NCBI RefSeq assembly: GCF_000746525.1
Contig: NZ_CP009048.1
Span: 5,345,501-5,409,500, forward strand
Reading direction: 5' to 3'
Length of the DNA stretch: 64,000 nucleotides
From: Pseudomonas alkylphenolica
GTDB lineage: Bacteria > Pseudomonadota > Gammaproteobacteria > Pseudomonadales > Pseudomonadaceae
This document shows positions 28,475 to 39,763 of this stretch, piece after piece (the first letter of the stretch is position 1; every line of letters starts with the position of its first letter). Below the pieces are notes generated by a model. That model saw nothing but the letters and a program-made list of their open reading frames with translations, ran no database searches and was not told the DNA's origin. The translations under genes were made by a program, and so were the position numbers.

Positions 28475-31048
28475 TCAGGCGCTGGCCAGCGAAGGCTGCG
28501 CCACAGGCTCCGGATGCAACGGCAACAACGGCGAGTGCGGGTCATTGGCGATCGACTGACGCCAGACGCCCAACCAGGCTTCGTTATGCTCGGCCCAGAC
28601 CCGCGTGTGCAAGCGCGCCAGAGCGACCGGATCGCTGAGCAACGCCAGGCGGGTATTGCCGTCCAGGCCGCTTGGTCCAAGGTCCAGCGCCTTGTCGATA
28701 CGCTCGGCACGCAGCGACTCGATCGGTGCCGCGACACCATGACGCGCCGTGGCCAAGGCACAGGCCAGAGCGTTCTGCTGCGGGTCGACCACAGCCCGGA
28801 CGAAACCGTCGTGCATGGCATGCCAGCGATTTTCGTGGGTGTACTGGTCGGTTGCCAGCAACTCGTGCGGCGTAGCGTATTCCTCAGGGATCAGGAACAG
28901 GCTCTCGTCCTTGGCACGCAGGCCCAGGTGCACCCGACTGGAGATCACCGACACCGGGATCGACAGCATCAGCGAACCGACAATGGGCACCAGCCACCAC
29001 AGGAAGCTCGGGTTCAGCCACGCCACCAGCAAGGCCCAGGCCACGCCCAGCAAGGTCTGCGGACCATGACGGCGCACCGCTTCGCTCCACGGCGTCGAGT
29101 CATCGTCACGCTGCGGCGAGTTCCAGGTTGCCGCCCAGCCAAGGAACGCAGCCAGAACGAAACGGGTGTGGAAAATCATCCGCACCGGTGCCAGCAGCAT
29201 GGAGAACAGCATCTCCAGCAGCATCGACAGGGTCACCTTGAAGCGCCCGCCGAACTCTTTCGCGCCCTTGGCCCAGATCAGGATGATGCTGAGGAGCTTG
29301 GGCAGGAACAGCAGCACGATGGTGGTCGAGAACAGCGCAATGGCCTTCTCCGGGTGCCACTGTGGCCACAACGGATAGAGCTGACGCGGCTCGAGGAAGT
29401 ACTGCGGCTCCATCAGGGTGTTGGTCGCCAGCAACGCCGTCGACAGCACCAGGAAGAAGAACCACAACGGCGCCGACAGGTACGACATCACCCCGGTGAG
29501 GAACACCGCACGGTGCACCGGGTGCATGCCCTTGACCAGGAACAGGCGGAAGTTCATCAGGTTGCCGTGGCACCAGCGCCGGTCGCGCTTGAGCTCGTCG
29601 AGCAGGTTCGGCGGCAATTCTTCATAGCTGCCCGGCAGATCGTAGGCAATCCACACGCCCCAGCCGGCACGGCGCATCAGCGCGGCTTCGACGAAGTCGT
29701 GGGAGAGGATCGCACCGGCGAACGCACCTTTGCCCGGCAACGGCGCCAGGGCGCAGTGCTCGATGAACGGCTTCATGCGGATGATCGCGTTGTGGCCCCA
29801 GTAGTGCGACTCACCGAGCTGCCAGAAGTGCAGACCGGCGGTGAACAGCGGGCCGTAGACGCGGGTCGCGAACTGCTGCATGCGCGCATACAGGGTGTCC
29901 ATGCCCGAGGCTTTCGGCGCGGTCTGGATGATCCCGGCATCCGGGTTGGCTTCCATCAAGCGCACCAGGCTGGTCAGGCATTCACCGCTCATCACGCTGT
30001 CGGCGTCGAGGACCACCATATAACGGTAGTCACCGCCCCAGCGACGGCAGAAGTCGTCGAGGTTACCGCTTTTGCGCTTCACCCGACGGCGACGGCGGCG
30101 GTAAAAGATCCGCCCGAAGCCCTTGGCCTCGCGACAGACTTCCAGCCACGCCTGTTGTTCGGCCACGGCGATATCGCTGTCGTTGGTGTCACTGAGCACG
30201 AAGAAGTCGAAGCGGTCCAGATCGCCGGTGGCAGCGACCGACTCGAAAGTCGCGCGCAGGCCGGCAAACACCCGCGGCACATCTTCGTTGCAGATCGGCA
30301 TGACGATAGCGGTACGCGCGCCAGCCTCGATCGGCTCGTTACCGGCACTGCTGCCGGAGATGCGGTACTTGTCGCGACCGGTCAGCAGCTCGAGAAAGCC
30401 CATCAACGCGGTCCAGAAACCGGCCGACACCCAGCAGAACAGAATACCGAACAGGATCAGGATGCTGGTCTGCAATGCGTAAGGCCAGACCTGAGTGGCG
30501 GTCTGCAGCAGCGACTGGTGGGTGATTTCGTCGAGATCGACGAACGACCAGCCCTGGTACGGCAGGATGCCTTTCATGTACCAGCCGGCAACGATGGTCT
30601 GACCGAGCATCAGCGTCAGCAGGATGTAGCGACGCATGGAGCCGACCCAGCGCCAGCGCGCCTTGGGCAGCTCGCGCTTTTCCGGTGCCGGGGCATTGCG
30701 GCGCCCGGTCAGGCGGCGCCAGCCACGGATCAGGATGTTGGTGCGCCATGGCTCGGGAATCACCCGGGTACGGCGGATCGGCGGCGTCGCCTTGAGACAG
30801 ACCCGGCCACTGCCATCCACCGCAAGCATCTCGGCGTCGTGCATGTCCTGGGCGCTGTTCAGGGTCAGCCGCTCACCCACCGAAGCCTGCACGGCTTCGG
30901 CATCGCGAGTGCCCGGCTGAGCCGACAGACGTTGATGCAGCTCGCTGAACGAGGTGCAGCTGGCAAGTTCTGCCCGCTGCTCATCGCTCAGTGGTAAATG
31001 GGCCAGGTATTCGCCAAGCGATTCTGGCCGTGCTTGAGAGTTACTCAT
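28475..31048 (-). CDS. mdoH: glucans biosynthesis glucosyltransferase H
   Basis: This 857-residue inner membrane GT2 glycosyltransferase (OpgH) builds the beta-glucan backbone of osmoregulated periplasmic glucans. It has membrane helices at about 140-160 and 190-220, a central catalytic domain with the metal-binding [10 protein letters not shown] and the QRRRW-like RDRRWCHGN, and a cluster of helices at about 510-700. Length and order match OpgH. It overlaps mdoG by 8 bp and is the distal gene of that operon. Confidence 0.96.
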   Translation of the reverse strand: MSNSQARPESLGEYLAHLPLSDEQRAELASCTSFSELHQRLSAQPGTRDAEAVQASVGERLTLNSAQDMHDAEMLAVDGSGRVCLKATPPIRRTRVIPEPWRTNILIRGWRRLTGRRNAPAPEKRELPKARWRWVGSMRRYILLTLMLGQTIVAGWYMKGILPYQGWSFVDLDEITHQSLLQTATQVWPYALQTSILILFGILFCWVSAGFWTALMGFLELLTGRDKYRISGSSAGNEPIEAGARTAIVMPICNEDVPRVFAGLRATFESVAATGDLDRFDFFVLSDTNDSDIAVAEQQAWLEVCREAKGFGRIFYRRRRRRVKRKSGNLDDFCRRWGGDYRYMVVLDADSVMSGECLTSLVRLMEANPDAGIIQTAPKASGMDTLYARMQQFATRVYGPLFTAGLHFWQLGESHYWGHNAIIRMKPFIEHCALAPLPGKGAFAGAILSHDFVEAALMRRAGWGVWIAYDLPGSYEELPPNLLDELKRDRRWCHGNLMNFRLFLVKGMHPVHRAVFLTGVMSYLSAPLWFFFLVLSTALLATNTLMEPQYFLEPRQLYPLWPQWHPEKAIALFSTTIVLLFLPKLLSIILIWAKGAKEFGGRFKVTLSMLLEMLFSMLLAPVRMIFHTRFVLAAFLGWAATWNSPQRDDDSTPWSEAVRRHGPQTLLGVAWALLVAWLNPSFLWWLVPIVGSLMLSIPVSVISSRVHLGLRAKDESLFLIPEEYATPHELLATDQYTHENRWHAMHDGFVRAVVDPQQNALACALATARHGVAAPIESLRAERIDKALDLGPSGLDGNTRLALLSDPVALARLHTRVWAEHNEAWLGVWRQSIANDPHSPLLPLHPEPVAQPSLASA

Positions 31049-32756
31049 CGGCAGGCAACTGATAGCTCCAGGTCTCGGTCAGCACCTGTTCGGTGGTGGC
31101 CGGTGCCCCGGTGGTGGATGCCGCGTCGGCGGCGGGTTGCTCGGCAGGCTTCTCGGCCTTGGCAGCCTTGGCAGCTGCCTTGTCCTGTTTAGCCGGTTTG
31201 GCTGGCTTGGCAGGCTCGACCGGGACGTCACGCAGCAGCGCTGCACGCATTTCCACGGACTTGCTCGGGTCTTTGACCTTCATCCGCAAGGTCAAGCGCC
31301 AGCCTTTGATTTCCGGGTTGTAACGCAGGTTGTTCTCGACCAGCTCGGCGTTGTCACCAACACTGACCTGACTACGCACAGCGGTGTCTTCTGGCAGTTT
31401 AGCCAGCACCGGGCCTTCGAAGTCGACCAGGAAGGCCACGCTGCCGTCCGGCTGACGGATCAGGTTGGACTGCTTGACGTCACCGGTCGAGCGCAGGGTC
31501 TGCTTGACCCAGCCGAGGTTCGGCGAGTGGAACTCGGACTCGTCGATGGTCCAGTGCAGGCGGTAGGCGTACTCGAACGGCGTACCCGGCTCCGGCAGCT
31601 TTTCCGGGCTCCAGAAGGCAACGATGTTGTCGTTGGTTTCATCGGCGGTCGGAATCTCGACCAGGTCGACAGTACCTTTGCCCCAGTCGCCGACCGGCTC
31701 GATCCAGGCGCTTGGACGCTTCTGGTAGTTGTCATCGAGGTCTTCGAACTGGCTGAACTCGCGCTGGCGCTGCAGCAAGCCGAAACCACGCGGGTTCTCG
31801 ACGCTGAAGTTGCTCACGGCCAGGTGTTTCGGGTTGTTCAGCGGACGCCACAGCCACTCGCCGTTACCGGCATGGATCGACAGACCCTCGGAATCGTGCA
31901 GGGCCGGACGGTAGTTGAGCACTTTCGAAGGCTGGTTGCCGCCGAACAGGAACATGCTGGTCAGCGGGGCAATGCCCAGACGGCTGACGTGGTCACGCAG
32001 GAACACCTTGGATTTGACGTCGACAATGGTGTCGCTGCCCGGACGCAGGGTCAGTTTGTAGGCACCGGTGGAGCGCGGCGAGTCGAGCAGCGCGTAGATC
32101 ACCAGGTGTTTGTCGGTGGCCTTCGGCTTTTCAATCCAGAACTCGGTGAACCGCGGGAATTCTTCGCCGGACGGCAGCGCGGTGTCGATGGCCAGGCCAC
32201 GGGCGGACAGGCCATAGACATGGCCCTTGCCGACCACGCGGAAATAGCTGGCGCCAAGCAGGGTCATGATTTCATCCTGCTTGTCGGCCTTGTTGATCGG
32301 GTACAGCACACGGAAACCGGCGTAGCCGAGGTTCTCGGTGGCTTTTGGATCAAACTGCACGCTGCCGAAATCGAAGCGGCTCGGGTCGTACTTGATCTCC
32401 TCGACCTTGGTCGAGGTGACTTCGTTGATTTTCACCGGCGTGTCGAAATGCATGCCCTGGTGATAGAAGGACAGCTTGAACGGGGTCTTGTCCTTGGCCC
32501 ACTCGGCCTTCTCCGGCAAGAAACGAATCTGCTGGTAGTCAGCGTACTTCATGTCACGGAACACAGCTGGCAGATTGCTTTTCGGCGCTTCGTACTTCTG
32601 TCCGGCAAGATCCTTCGCCTTGGCCGCAACATCGTCAAGGTTGAACGCCCAGAGCTGACCTGCGCTGAACAGGCCTACCAGCGTTGCGCCTGCCAAAAAG
32701 GCCTTGCGCAGCCGATTGCCAGGGGTTCTTGGTGCATTACAGGGACTAACAATCAC
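31041..32756 (-). CDS. mdoG: glucans biosynthesis protein G (periplasmic)
   Basis: This 571-residue periplasmic protein (OpgG) is required with OpgH to make osmoregulated glucans. The best start is the GTG at 32756 ([13 protein letters not shown]), with GAGGG just upstream; it precedes an Arg-rich n-region and a hydrophobic signal segment ending near GQLWA. The OpgG domain is recognised by [17 protein letters not shown] and GFGLLQR. The C-terminal about 60 residues form a Lys/Ala/Pro-rich extension not needed for the core fold. Confidence 0.94.
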   Translation of the reverse strand: MIVSPCNAPRTPGNRLRKAFLAGATLVGLFSAGQLWAFNLDDVAAKAKDLAGQKYEAPKSNLPAVFRDMKYADYQQIRFLPEKAEWAKDKTPFKLSFYHQGMHFDTPVKINEVTSTKVEEIKYDPSRFDFGSVQFDPKATENLGYAGFRVLYPINKADKQDEIMTLLGASYFRVVGKGHVYGLSARGLAIDTALPSGEEFPRFTEFWIEKPKATDKHLVIYALLDSPRSTGAYKLTLRPGSDTIVDVKSKVFLRDHVSRLGIAPLTSMFLFGGNQPSKVLNYRPALHDSEGLSIHAGNGEWLWRPLNNPKHLAVSNFSVENPRGFGLLQRQREFSQFEDLDDNYQKRPSAWIEPVGDWGKGTVDLVEIPTADETNDNIVAFWSPEKLPEPGTPFEYAYRLHWTIDESEFHSPNLGWVKQTLRSTGDVKQSNLIRQPDGSVAFLVDFEGPVLAKLPEDTAVRSQVSVGDNAELVENNLRYNPEIKGWRLTLRMKVKDPSKSVEMRAALLRDVPVEPAKPAKPAKQDKAAAKAAKAEKPAEQPAADAASTTGAPATTEQVLTETWSYQLPADE

Positions 32757-32979
32757 GAGCAACCCTCGCCGAAAACAGATCAATAAACCAACGGCCAGCG
32801 ACATATGCCAGGTTGGCGAGCACTGTTCGGACTCCGAAAGGGCGCAATGATTCCCCAAACGGTTCCGGACAGTCTCAAGTCAGAGTAAAACGAACCCACG
32901 AACGCAGGTTCACAATAGCGCGCGATTATCCAGCAGGCCGCGTTACAACGCATCAGGCCAAACAAACTATTTATGCTAC

Positions 32980-33016
32980 AAAACCCCTTGTTTTCCTGCA
33001 AACAGGGGTTTTTTGC
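32980..33016. terminator. bidirectional-type intrinsic terminator downstream of dtd
   Basis: AAACCCC-TTGTTT and AAACAGGGGTTT form a stem with one bulged base and a short loop, flanked by A and T runs. It lies 3 bp after the dtd stop and ends that transcript on the minus strand before the mdoG promoter region (32757-32979), which contains no gene. Confidence 0.8.
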
Positions 33017-33018
33017 CA

Positions 33019-33456
33019 TCAGATTTGTAACATAAATGTTACGGGGCCATCATTGACCAGGTGCACCTGCATGTCAGCCCCGAACTGACCACTGGCAACC
33101 GTGCCATGTAGCGTCTGGGCCTGGGCCAGTAAATAGTCGAAGAGCTCCGCGCCGAGGGCTGGCGGCGCCGCAGTGGAAAAGCTCGGGCGCAGGCCGCTCT
33201 GGGTATCGGCGGCCAGGGTGAACTGCGACACCAGCAGCAGACCGCCGCCAATATCCTTGAGCGACAGGTTCATCTTGCCCTGGGGATCGCTGAACACCCG
33301 GTAGTTGAGCAGCTTGTGCAGCAATTTGTCGGCGTGCGCCCGGGTATCACCGGGTTCCACCGCGACCAGCACCAACAGGCCCTGGTCGATTGCCCCTACC
33401 GTTTTGCCCTCGACATCCACCCGTGCGCCACGCACACGTTGCAGCAGCCCCTTCAT
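33019..33456 (-). CDS. dtd: D-aminoacyl-tRNA deacylase
   Basis: This 145-residue enzyme hydrolyses D-aminoacyl-tRNAs and glycyl-tRNA(Ala). The two cross-subunit active-site motifs are clear: [17 protein letters not shown] (about residues 77-93) and the C-terminal NDGPVTFML with the Gly-cisPro element. It overlaps pip by 4 bp (ATGA), so the two are co-translated. Confidence 0.97.
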   Translation of the reverse strand: MKGLLQRVRGARVDVEGKTVGAIDQGLLVLVAVEPGDTRAHADKLLHKLLNYRVFSDPQGKMNLSLKDIGGGLLLVSQFTLAADTQSGLRPSFSTAAPPALGAELFDYLLAQAQTLHGTVASGQFGADMQVHLVNDGPVTFMLQI

Positions 33457-34424
33457 GCTTCTTCCAGAGGCAGGTCGAGCAAGCGCCGGGCCATCTGGTC
33501 GGCGGCACGCACCAGGGCGTCGGTGATACCAGGCTCCGAGGCGGCGTGACCGGCGTCGCGAATCACCTTCAGCTCACTGTTCGGCCAGGCCTGATGCAGT
33601 TCCCAGGCATTGTCCAGCGGGCAGATCACGTCGTAGCGGCCATGCACGATGACCGCCGGCAGGTGGGCGATCTTCGGCATGTCGCGGATCAGCTGGTCCG
33701 GCTCAAGGAAAGCATTGTTGGTGAAGTAGTGGCATTCGATGCGGGCGATCGACAGCGCGCGCTGCGGCTCGGAGAAGCGATCGACCACCAGCGGGTTGGG
33801 GCGCAGGGTTGCAGTGCGCCCTTCCCAGGTCGACCAGGCCTTGGCCGCATGCATCTGGGCGATCTGGTCGTTGCCGGTCAGGCGTTTGTGGAAGGCCTTG
33901 ACCAGGTCACCGCGCTCTTCAGCCGGAATCGGCGCGATGTAGTCCTGCCAGTAGTCCGGGAACAGGCGACTGGCGCCGGCCTGGTAGAACCACTCGATCT
34001 CTTGCGGACGGCACAGGAAAATACCGCGCAGGATCAGGCCATGGACGCGCTCGGGGTGGGTCTGGGCGTAGGCCAGGGCCAGGGTCGAGCCCCAGGAGCC
34101 GCCGAACAGCAGCCACTTTTCGATCCCCAGGTGCTTGCGGATACGCTCCATGTCTTCGATCAGGTGCCAGGTGGTGTTGTTTTCCAGGCTGGCATGCGGA
34201 ATCGAGCGACCGCAGCCGCGCTGATCGAAGGTGATGATCCGGTACAGGTTGGGATCAAAGTAGCAACGGCTCTGGGCATCGCAGCCAGCGCCCGGGCCAC
34301 CATGGATGAACAGCACCGGCAGACCTTCCGGCGAACCGCTCTCGTCGACGTACAGCACATGCGGTGCTTCCACGGCCAGATCGTGCCGGGCGTAGGGTTT
34401 GATCTGCGGGTACAAGGTCTGCAT
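33453..34424 (-). CDS. pip: proline iminopeptidase
   Basis: This 323-residue alpha/beta hydrolase releases N-terminal proline from peptides. The oxyanion motif HGGPGAG, the nucleophile Ser110 in GGSWGS, and a late His in [10 protein letters not shown] identify the S33 family. The ATG at 34424 gives the usual length. Neighbouring dtd overlaps its end. It lies 91 bp from a REP pair that separates it from the hut cluster. Confidence 0.95.
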   Translation of the reverse strand: MQTLYPQIKPYARHDLAVEAPHVLYVDESGSPEGLPVLFIHGGPGAGCDAQSRCYFDPNLYRIITFDQRGCGRSIPHASLENNTTWHLIEDMERIRKHLGIEKWLLFGGSWGSTLALAYAQTHPERVHGLILRGIFLCRPQEIEWFYQAGASRLFPDYWQDYIAPIPAEERGDLVKAFHKRLTGNDQIAQMHAAKAWSTWEGRTATLRPNPLVVDRFSEPQRALSIARIECHYFTNNAFLEPDQLIRDMPKIAHLPAVIVHGRYDVICPLDNAWELHQAWPNSELKVIRDAGHAASEPGITDALVRAADQMARRLLDLPLEEA

Positions 34425-34515
34425 TACGCACTCCGTGTGGGAATTATTCTGCCGTTGGGCATCATAAACCTGAATTGCGCTTTGAGCATGTACCTGTGTT
34501 GGTCTTGCGGGCCTC

Positions 34516-34582
34516 ATCGCGGGGCAAGCCCGCTCCCACAGAGGTGGTGATGACGTCTGTGGGAGCGGGCTTGCCCCGCGAT
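34516..34582. repeat. paired REP palindrome (variable-spacer class)
   Basis: Two perfect REP units are separated by 19 nt. It lies 4 bp after the hutG stop (minus strand), before pip, and can end the long hut transcript. Confidence 0.95.
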
Positions 34583-34586
34583 AGCT

Positions 34587-35390
34587 TCAACGCGAGTAGC
34601 GCTCCTGCCCCCACGCCAACACTGTCTCCAGCAATTTCTTCAACACCACCTGGGTCGGCTGCGCCAGATCCTCGCGATACCTGAACGGCTCGACCTCTTC
34701 CATATAGGTACTTTGCGCCAGCTCCAGCTGCACTGCATGGATGTTGTTGGCCGGATCGCCATAGTGACGGGTGATATGCCCGCCCTTGAAGCGGCCGTTG
34801 AGCACATGGCTGTACTGCCCGGCCTCAGCACAGACACCCTGCAGGCGCTCAGCCAGCTGTGGATCGCAACTGGCGCCATTGAAGGTGCCGAGGTTGAAGT
34901 CCGGCAGCTTGCCTTCGAACAGGTGCGGAATGTGCGAGCGGATCGAGTGCGCATCCCACAACAGGGCGTAGCCAAATTGCTCGCGCAGGCGCGCCAGCTC
35001 ACGACGAATCGTGTCGTGATAAGGGCGCCAGATGCCCTCCAGGTACTCCGCCCGCTCTTCTGCCGACGGCTCCTTGCCAGCCTGGAACAACGGCTCGCCC
35101 TCGAACAGGGTAGCCGGGTACAGGCCCGTGGTAGCACCGGCATACAACGGTTTGTCGTCATCTGGACGGTTCAGGTCGATGACAAAGCGTGAGTACTCGG
35201 CGGCCACCACGCTGGCCCCCAGCTCACGGGCAAAATCGTAAAGCTGCGGTATATGCCAGTCGGTATCGGGCAAGCTCTGCGCCTGCGCCACCAGCCCGGC
35301 CTTGACCACCGGCGTCAAACGCAGGCCGGCGTGCGGCATGCTGATCAGCAGCGGCAGGTCGCCTTGGTGAAAACTCAGTACCTTGTCCAT
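34587..35390 (-). CDS. hutG: N-formylglutamate deformylase
   Basis: This 267-residue enzyme releases formate from N-formylglutamate to give glutamate, the last step of the five-enzyme histidine pathway. SMPHAGLRLTP, the DTDWHIPQLYDFA block, and VIDLNRP match the N-formylglutamate amidohydrolase family, not the arginase-like HutG of enteric bacteria. The ATG at 35390 follows GGAGGG. It is the distal gene of the hutU-H-T-I-G run and is paired functionally with HutF. Confidence 0.96.
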   Translation of the reverse strand: MDKVLSFHQGDLPLLISMPHAGLRLTPVVKAGLVAQAQSLPDTDWHIPQLYDFARELGASVVAAEYSRFVIDLNRPDDDKPLYAGATTGLYPATLFEGEPLFQAGKEPSAEERAEYLEGIWRPYHDTIRRELARLREQFGYALLWDAHSIRSHIPHLFEGKLPDFNLGTFNGASCDPQLAERLQGVCAEAGQYSHVLNGRFKGGHITRHYGDPANNIHAVQLELAQSTYMEEVEPFRYREDLAQPTQVVLKKLLETVLAWGQERYSR

Positions 35391-35400
35391 AGGCCCTCCT

Positions 35401-36606
35401 TCAATTGAAAACTTCGCGGCCCAGACGTACCACCCGCTTGGACAGGTCGCCGCCCAGCCAATAGCACAGGTCCGCCGGACGCTCGATCTGCCAGGCAATA
35501 AAGTCCGCCACTTTACCCACCTCCAGCGTGCCATGGCTGTCGCCCAGTCCCAATGCCGTTGCGGCATGGGTGGTGACGCCGGCCAGAGCCTCTTCCGGGG
35601 TCATGCGGAACAGGGTGCAGGCCATGTTCAGCATCAGCCGTAGCGACAGCGCCGGCGAGGTGCCAGGGTTGAGGTCGGTGGCGATGGCAATCTTCACCGC
35701 GTGTTTGCGCAAGGCATCCATCGGCGGCAGTTGGGTCTCGCGCAAAAAGTAGAACGCGCCAGGCAACAGCACCGCCACGGTGCCGGCCGCGGCCATGGCG
35801 ATGGCATCGTCCTCGGTCATGAACTCCAGGTGATCGGCCGACAGCGCCTGGTAGCGCGCCGCCAGGCTGGAGCCGGCCAGAGACGATAGTTGCTCGGCAT
35901 GCAGCTTGACCGGCAGGCCCAGCTCGCGGGCCTTGATGAACACCCGCTCGACCTGAGCCGGGGAGAACGCCAGGTATTCACAGAATGCATCCACGGCATC
36001 GACCAGCCCTTCGGCCGCCAGTGCCGGAAGCATCACCTCGCAGATATGGCTGATGTAATCGTCAGCCCGATCCTTGTACTCCGGCGGCAAGGCATGGGCA
36101 GCCAGGCAGGTACTGCGCACGGTCAGCGGCAACTCTTCACCGAGGCGGCGGATGACCTTGAGCAGCTTGCGTTCGCTGGCCAGGTCCAGGCCGTAGCCGG
36201 ACTTGATCTCCAGGGTGGTGACGCCATCACGCATCAACGCCTGGACCCGCTGGCGGGCACTGCTGAACAGCTCATCTTCGCTGGCCGCGCGGGTCGCCCG
36301 CACGGTGCTGGCAATGCCACCACCCTGGGCGGCGATCTCGGCATAGCTGACCCCTTGCAGGCGCTGCTCGAATTCGCCGCTGCGATTGCCACCGAACACC
36401 GCGTGAGTGTGGCAGTCGACCAGCCCCGGAGTGACCCAGGCGCCGCCCAGGTCCACGGTTCTGTCAGCGCTCAGGGTCGGCAGCGACTGGCGCGGGCCGA
36501 TCCACTCGATGTGGCCGGCGCTGGTGATGATCGCCGCGTCCTCGATGATCGAGTACGTGCCTTGGGCCATGCTCGCCACATGGCAGTGCTGCCAGAGGGT
36601 TCTCAT
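35401..36606 (-). CDS. hutI: imidazolonepropionase
   Basis: This 401-residue metal-dependent amidohydrolase opens imidazolone propionate to formiminoglutamate. The metal site HTH in [15 protein letters not shown] (about residues 58-72), the KSGYGLD block and HAEQL are visible. It lies 10 bp upstream of hutG and 15 bp after the permease gene, so it is within the same transcript. Confidence 0.97.
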   Translation of the reverse strand: MRTLWQHCHVASMAQGTYSIIEDAAIITSAGHIEWIGPRQSLPTLSADRTVDLGGAWVTPGLVDCHTHAVFGGNRSGEFEQRLQGVSYAEIAAQGGGIASTVRATRAASEDELFSSARQRVQALMRDGVTTLEIKSGYGLDLASERKLLKVIRRLGEELPLTVRSTCLAAHALPPEYKDRADDYISHICEVMLPALAAEGLVDAVDAFCEYLAFSPAQVERVFIKARELGLPVKLHAEQLSSLAGSSLAARYQALSADHLEFMTEDDAIAMAAAGTVAVLLPGAFYFLRETQLPPMDALRKHAVKIAIATDLNPGTSPALSLRLMLNMACTLFRMTPEEALAGVTTHAATALGLGDSHGTLEVGKVADFIAWQIERPADLCYWLGGDLSKRVVRLGREVFN

Positions 36607-36621
36607 GCAATGTCTCCGTTT

Positions 36622-38031
36622 CTAGCGGTGAAGTTGGGACGGATCCTGGGCCAGCGGCGCCTCGCCTTTCGCTGCCCGCGGCTTGCACCACAGCAGGTAG
36701 GAGGCGACCAGGAACAGCACCCAGACCACGCCGACCAGCAGCGCTGCCTGAGTATCAGGGAAGTAACCGAGCACGCCGAACACGAACAGCATGAAGGCAA
36801 TCGCCGCCGCCGGACCATAAGGCCAGAACGGTACCGGGAACTTCAGCTCGGCAACTTCTTCGCGGCTCATGCTGCGACGCATGGCAACCTGGGTCACCAG
36901 GATCATCAGCCACACCCAGACGGTCGCAAAGGTGGCGATCGAGGCGATCAGCAGGAACACGTTTTCCGGGATCAGGTAGTTGAGTACCACACCACCGAGC
37001 AACGCTGCACCCATGACCAGCACGGTCATCCACGGCACGCCGTGACGGGAGATTTTCGCGAAGCCCTTGGGCGCATGCCCCTGCTGGGCCAGGCCGTACA
37101 TCATGCGACCGGCACCAAAGATATCGCTGTTGATGGCCGACACGGCTGCCGAGATCACCACGATGTTCAGCACAGTCGCCGCCGAGCCGATCCCGAGGTT
37201 ACTGAAGATCTGCACGAACGGGCTGCCCTGGCTGCCGATCTGCGGCCATGGGTACAGGCACATCAGCACGAACAGGGTCAGTACATAGAACAGCAGGATG
37301 CGCATCGGCACGGCGTTGATCGCCTTGGGCAGCACGCGCTGCGGGTCCTTGGCCTCACCAGCGGTGATACCGATGATTTCGATGCCACCAAAGGCAAACA
37401 TCACCACGGCGAAGGACGCGATCAGGCCACCAATGCCATTGGGCATGAAGCCGCCATGCTCGAACAGGTTGCTGATGCCCACGGCGTTGTCGGCACTGGC
37501 GTTGTTCAGGCCGAAAATCATGATGCCGAAGCCGGCCAGGATCATCGCGACGATGGCACCGACCTTGAGCAGCGACAGCCAGAACTCCATCTCGCCGAAG
37601 ACTTTGACGTTACACAGGTTCAGGCCGCCAATGAGGAAGACGATGCCCAGCACCCAGATCCAGCGGGCAACTTCGGGAAACCAGAAGCCCATATAGATGC
37701 CGAAAGCGGTCACGTCGGCAATACAGACGATGATCATTTCAAAGGCATAGGTCCAGCCCAGGATGAAACCCGACATCGGTCCCAGATAGGTGGTGGCATA
37801 GCTGCCGAACGAGCCGGAGACCGGGTTGTGCACAGCCATCTCGCCCAGGGCGCGCATGACCATGAACACCGCGGCACCGCCGATCAGGTAGGCCAGCAAC
37901 ACGGCCGGGCCGGCCATCTGGATCGCTGCGGCAGAGCCATAAAACAACCCGGTACCGATTGCCGAGCCTAGTGCCATAAAACGAATGTGTCGCGCGGTCA
38001 GCCCGCGCTTGAGACCTTGAGCTTCTTGCAT
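36622..38031 (-). CDS. hutT: amino acid permease, probable histidine transporter HutT
   Basis: This 469-residue APC-superfamily (AAT family) permease has about 12 membrane helices, with the consensus amphipathic start [27 protein letters not shown] and the [13 protein letters not shown] block. Placement between hutH and hutI points to histidine, as shown for HutT of P. fluorescens. A REP pair separates it from hutH, which may reduce its expression relative to the enzymes. Confidence 0.9.
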   Translation of the reverse strand: MQEAQGLKRGLTARHIRFMALGSAIGTGLFYGSAAAIQMAGPAVLLAYLIGGAAVFMVMRALGEMAVHNPVSGSFGSYATTYLGPMSGFILGWTYAFEMIIVCIADVTAFGIYMGFWFPEVARWIWVLGIVFLIGGLNLCNVKVFGEMEFWLSLLKVGAIVAMILAGFGIMIFGLNNASADNAVGISNLFEHGGFMPNGIGGLIASFAVVMFAFGGIEIIGITAGEAKDPQRVLPKAINAVPMRILLFYVLTLFVLMCLYPWPQIGSQGSPFVQIFSNLGIGSAATVLNIVVISAAVSAINSDIFGAGRMMYGLAQQGHAPKGFAKISRHGVPWMTVLVMGAALLGGVVLNYLIPENVFLLIASIATFATVWVWLMILVTQVAMRRSMSREEVAELKFPVPFWPYGPAAAIAFMLFVFGVLGYFPDTQAALLVGVVWVLFLVASYLLWCKPRAAKGEAPLAQDPSQLHR

Positions 38032-38086
38032 GTCACGTCCTTATTTTTGTTCTGGTCGTGAGAATGGTCGGGGCGTTTCGTCGAGC

Positions 38087-38137
38087 ATCGCGGGGCAAGC
38101 CCGCTCCCACACTGTGGGAGCGGGCTTGCCCCGCGAT
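38087..38137. repeat. paired REP palindrome (variable-spacer class, 3-nt loop)
   Basis: Two perfect REP units are separated by only ACT, giving an almost uninterrupted 51-bp palindrome. It sits between hutH and hutT inside the hut gene run, 26 bp after the hutH stop on the minus strand. Confidence 0.95.
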
Positions 38138-38163
38138 TGGATCAGGCAACGGCCCCAGAGGCA

Positions 38164-39696
38164 TTACAGGCTAGGCAGGACCTTGGCTGGCAACAGACCA
38201 GTCAGGGAACCTTCGGCCAGCAGGGCGATGGCCGCCTCGATGTCTGGCGCGAAGAAACGGTCCTTCTCGTAGAAGGCGACCTTGCCACGCAGGGCCTTAC
38301 GCGCCTGCTCCAGCTTCGGCGAGGTTTTCAGGCCTTCGCGCAGGTCCAGGCCCTGGGCGGCAGCCAGCCACTCCACGGCAAGCACACCGCGGGTGTTTTC
38401 AGCCATTTCCCACAGACGCTTGCCGGCAGCCGGGGCCATCGACACATGGTCTTCCTGGTTGGCCGAGGTCGGCAGGCTGTCGACACTGTGCGGATGCGCC
38501 AGCGCCTTGTTCTCGCTGGCCAGCGCGGCCGCAGTCACCTGGGCGATCATGAAGCCGGAGTTGACCCCACCATTGGCCACCAGGAACGGCGGCAGCTGGG
38601 ACATGTGTTTGTCCATCATCAGCGAGATACGGCGTTCGCTCAGCGAGCCGATCTCGGCAATCGCCAGGGCCATGTTGTCAGCGGCCATGGCCACCGGCTC
38701 AGCGTGGAAGTTACCACCGGAGATCACGTCACCTTCGCTGGCGAATACCAGCGGGTTATCGGACACGGCGTTGGCTTCGATCACCAGTACTTCGGCAGCT
38801 TGACGGAACTGGGTCAGGCAGGCGCCCATGACCTGTGGCTGGCAGCGCAGCGAGTACGGGTCCTGGACCTTGCCGCAGTTTTCGTGGGAGGCCGAGACTT
38901 CGCTGCCATCACCGAGCAGATCGCGGTAGCAGGCGGCGGCATCGATCTGGCCGCGCTGACCACGGGCGGCATGGATACGCGCATCGAACGGCGAACGCGA
39001 ACCCAGCACCGCTTCGACCGTCAGGGCACCGATCGAGGTCGCTGCAGCGAACAGATCCTCGCCTTCGAACAGGCCGCGCAGGGCATAGGCGGTGGATGCC
39101 TGGGTGCCGTTGAGCAGCGCCAGACCTTCCTTGGCCGCCAGGGTCAGCGGCTCAAGACCGGCGACCGCCAGGGCTTCGGTGGCCGACAGCCATTGGCCGT
39201 TGTGACGCGCCTTGCCTTCACCGAGCAGTACCAGCGACATATGCGCCAGCGGTGCCAGGTCGCCGGATGCGCCCACCGACCCTTTGAGCGGGATGTGCGG
39301 GTAGACCTCGGCGTTGATCAACGCGATCAGCGCGTCGATCACCTTGCGGCGGATGCCGGAGAAGCCACGGCTCAGGCTGTTGACCTTGAGCACCATGATC
39401 AGCCGTACCAGGGCGTCGTCGATAGGCTGGCCAACGCCGGCGGCGTGCGACAGCACCAGCGAACGCTGCAGGTTTTCCAGGTCATGGCTGGCGATGCGGG
39501 TCGACGCCAGCAGGCCAAAACCGGTGTTGATGCCGTAAGCGGTGCGGTTTTCCGCCAGGATCTGCTCGACACAAGCGACGCTGTCGTCGATCTGCTGATC
39601 GGCGCTGGCATCCAGCTTGAGTTTTACCGGCTGCTGGTAGATCGCACGCAGCTGAGCCAGGGTCAGGGTGCCGGGCTTCAGGGTCAATTCAGTCAC
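38164..39696 (-). CDS. hutH: histidine ammonia-lyase
   Basis: This 510-residue enzyme deaminates histidine to urocanate. The Ala143-Ser144-Gly145 triplet in [12 protein letters not shown] cyclises to the MIO cofactor. The start is a GTG at 39696 ([11 protein letters not shown]) with GGAG upstream; this gives exactly the P. putida length, whereas the longer in-frame extension lacks a ribosome site. hutU lies 67 bp upstream in the same direction. Only one hutH copy is present. Confidence 0.97.
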   Translation of the reverse strand: MTELTLKPGTLTLAQLRAIYQQPVKLKLDASADQQIDDSVACVEQILAENRTAYGINTGFGLLASTRIASHDLENLQRSLVLSHAAGVGQPIDDALVRLIMVLKVNSLSRGFSGIRRKVIDALIALINAEVYPHIPLKGSVGASGDLAPLAHMSLVLLGEGKARHNGQWLSATEALAVAGLEPLTLAAKEGLALLNGTQASTAYALRGLFEGEDLFAAATSIGALTVEAVLGSRSPFDARIHAARGQRGQIDAAACYRDLLGDGSEVSASHENCGKVQDPYSLRCQPQVMGACLTQFRQAAEVLVIEANAVSDNPLVFASEGDVISGGNFHAEPVAMAADNMALAIAEIGSLSERRISLMMDKHMSQLPPFLVANGGVNSGFMIAQVTAAALASENKALAHPHSVDSLPTSANQEDHVSMAPAAGKRLWEMAENTRGVLAVEWLAAAQGLDLREGLKTSPKLEQARKALRGKVAFYEKDRFFAPDIEAAIALLAEGSLTGLLPAKVLPSL

Positions 39697-39763
39697 GTTA
39701 ATGCTCCGTACTCGTGAGGCGTATGCGCCTGCATAGATATCAGTATCAACCATTTACCGCAGA

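Noticed and set aside
28448..30997. 849-codon open frame on the plus strand opposite mdoH
   Set aside because: High-GC genes produce long antisense frames. The translation is rich in Arg, His, Gln and Pro with no domain, whereas the minus strand encodes a complete OpgH.
35890..37971. 693-codon plus-strand frame across hutI and hutT
   Set aside because: Low-complexity His/Asp/Gln-rich translation and no ribosome site; it is the shadow of two well-supported minus-strand genes.
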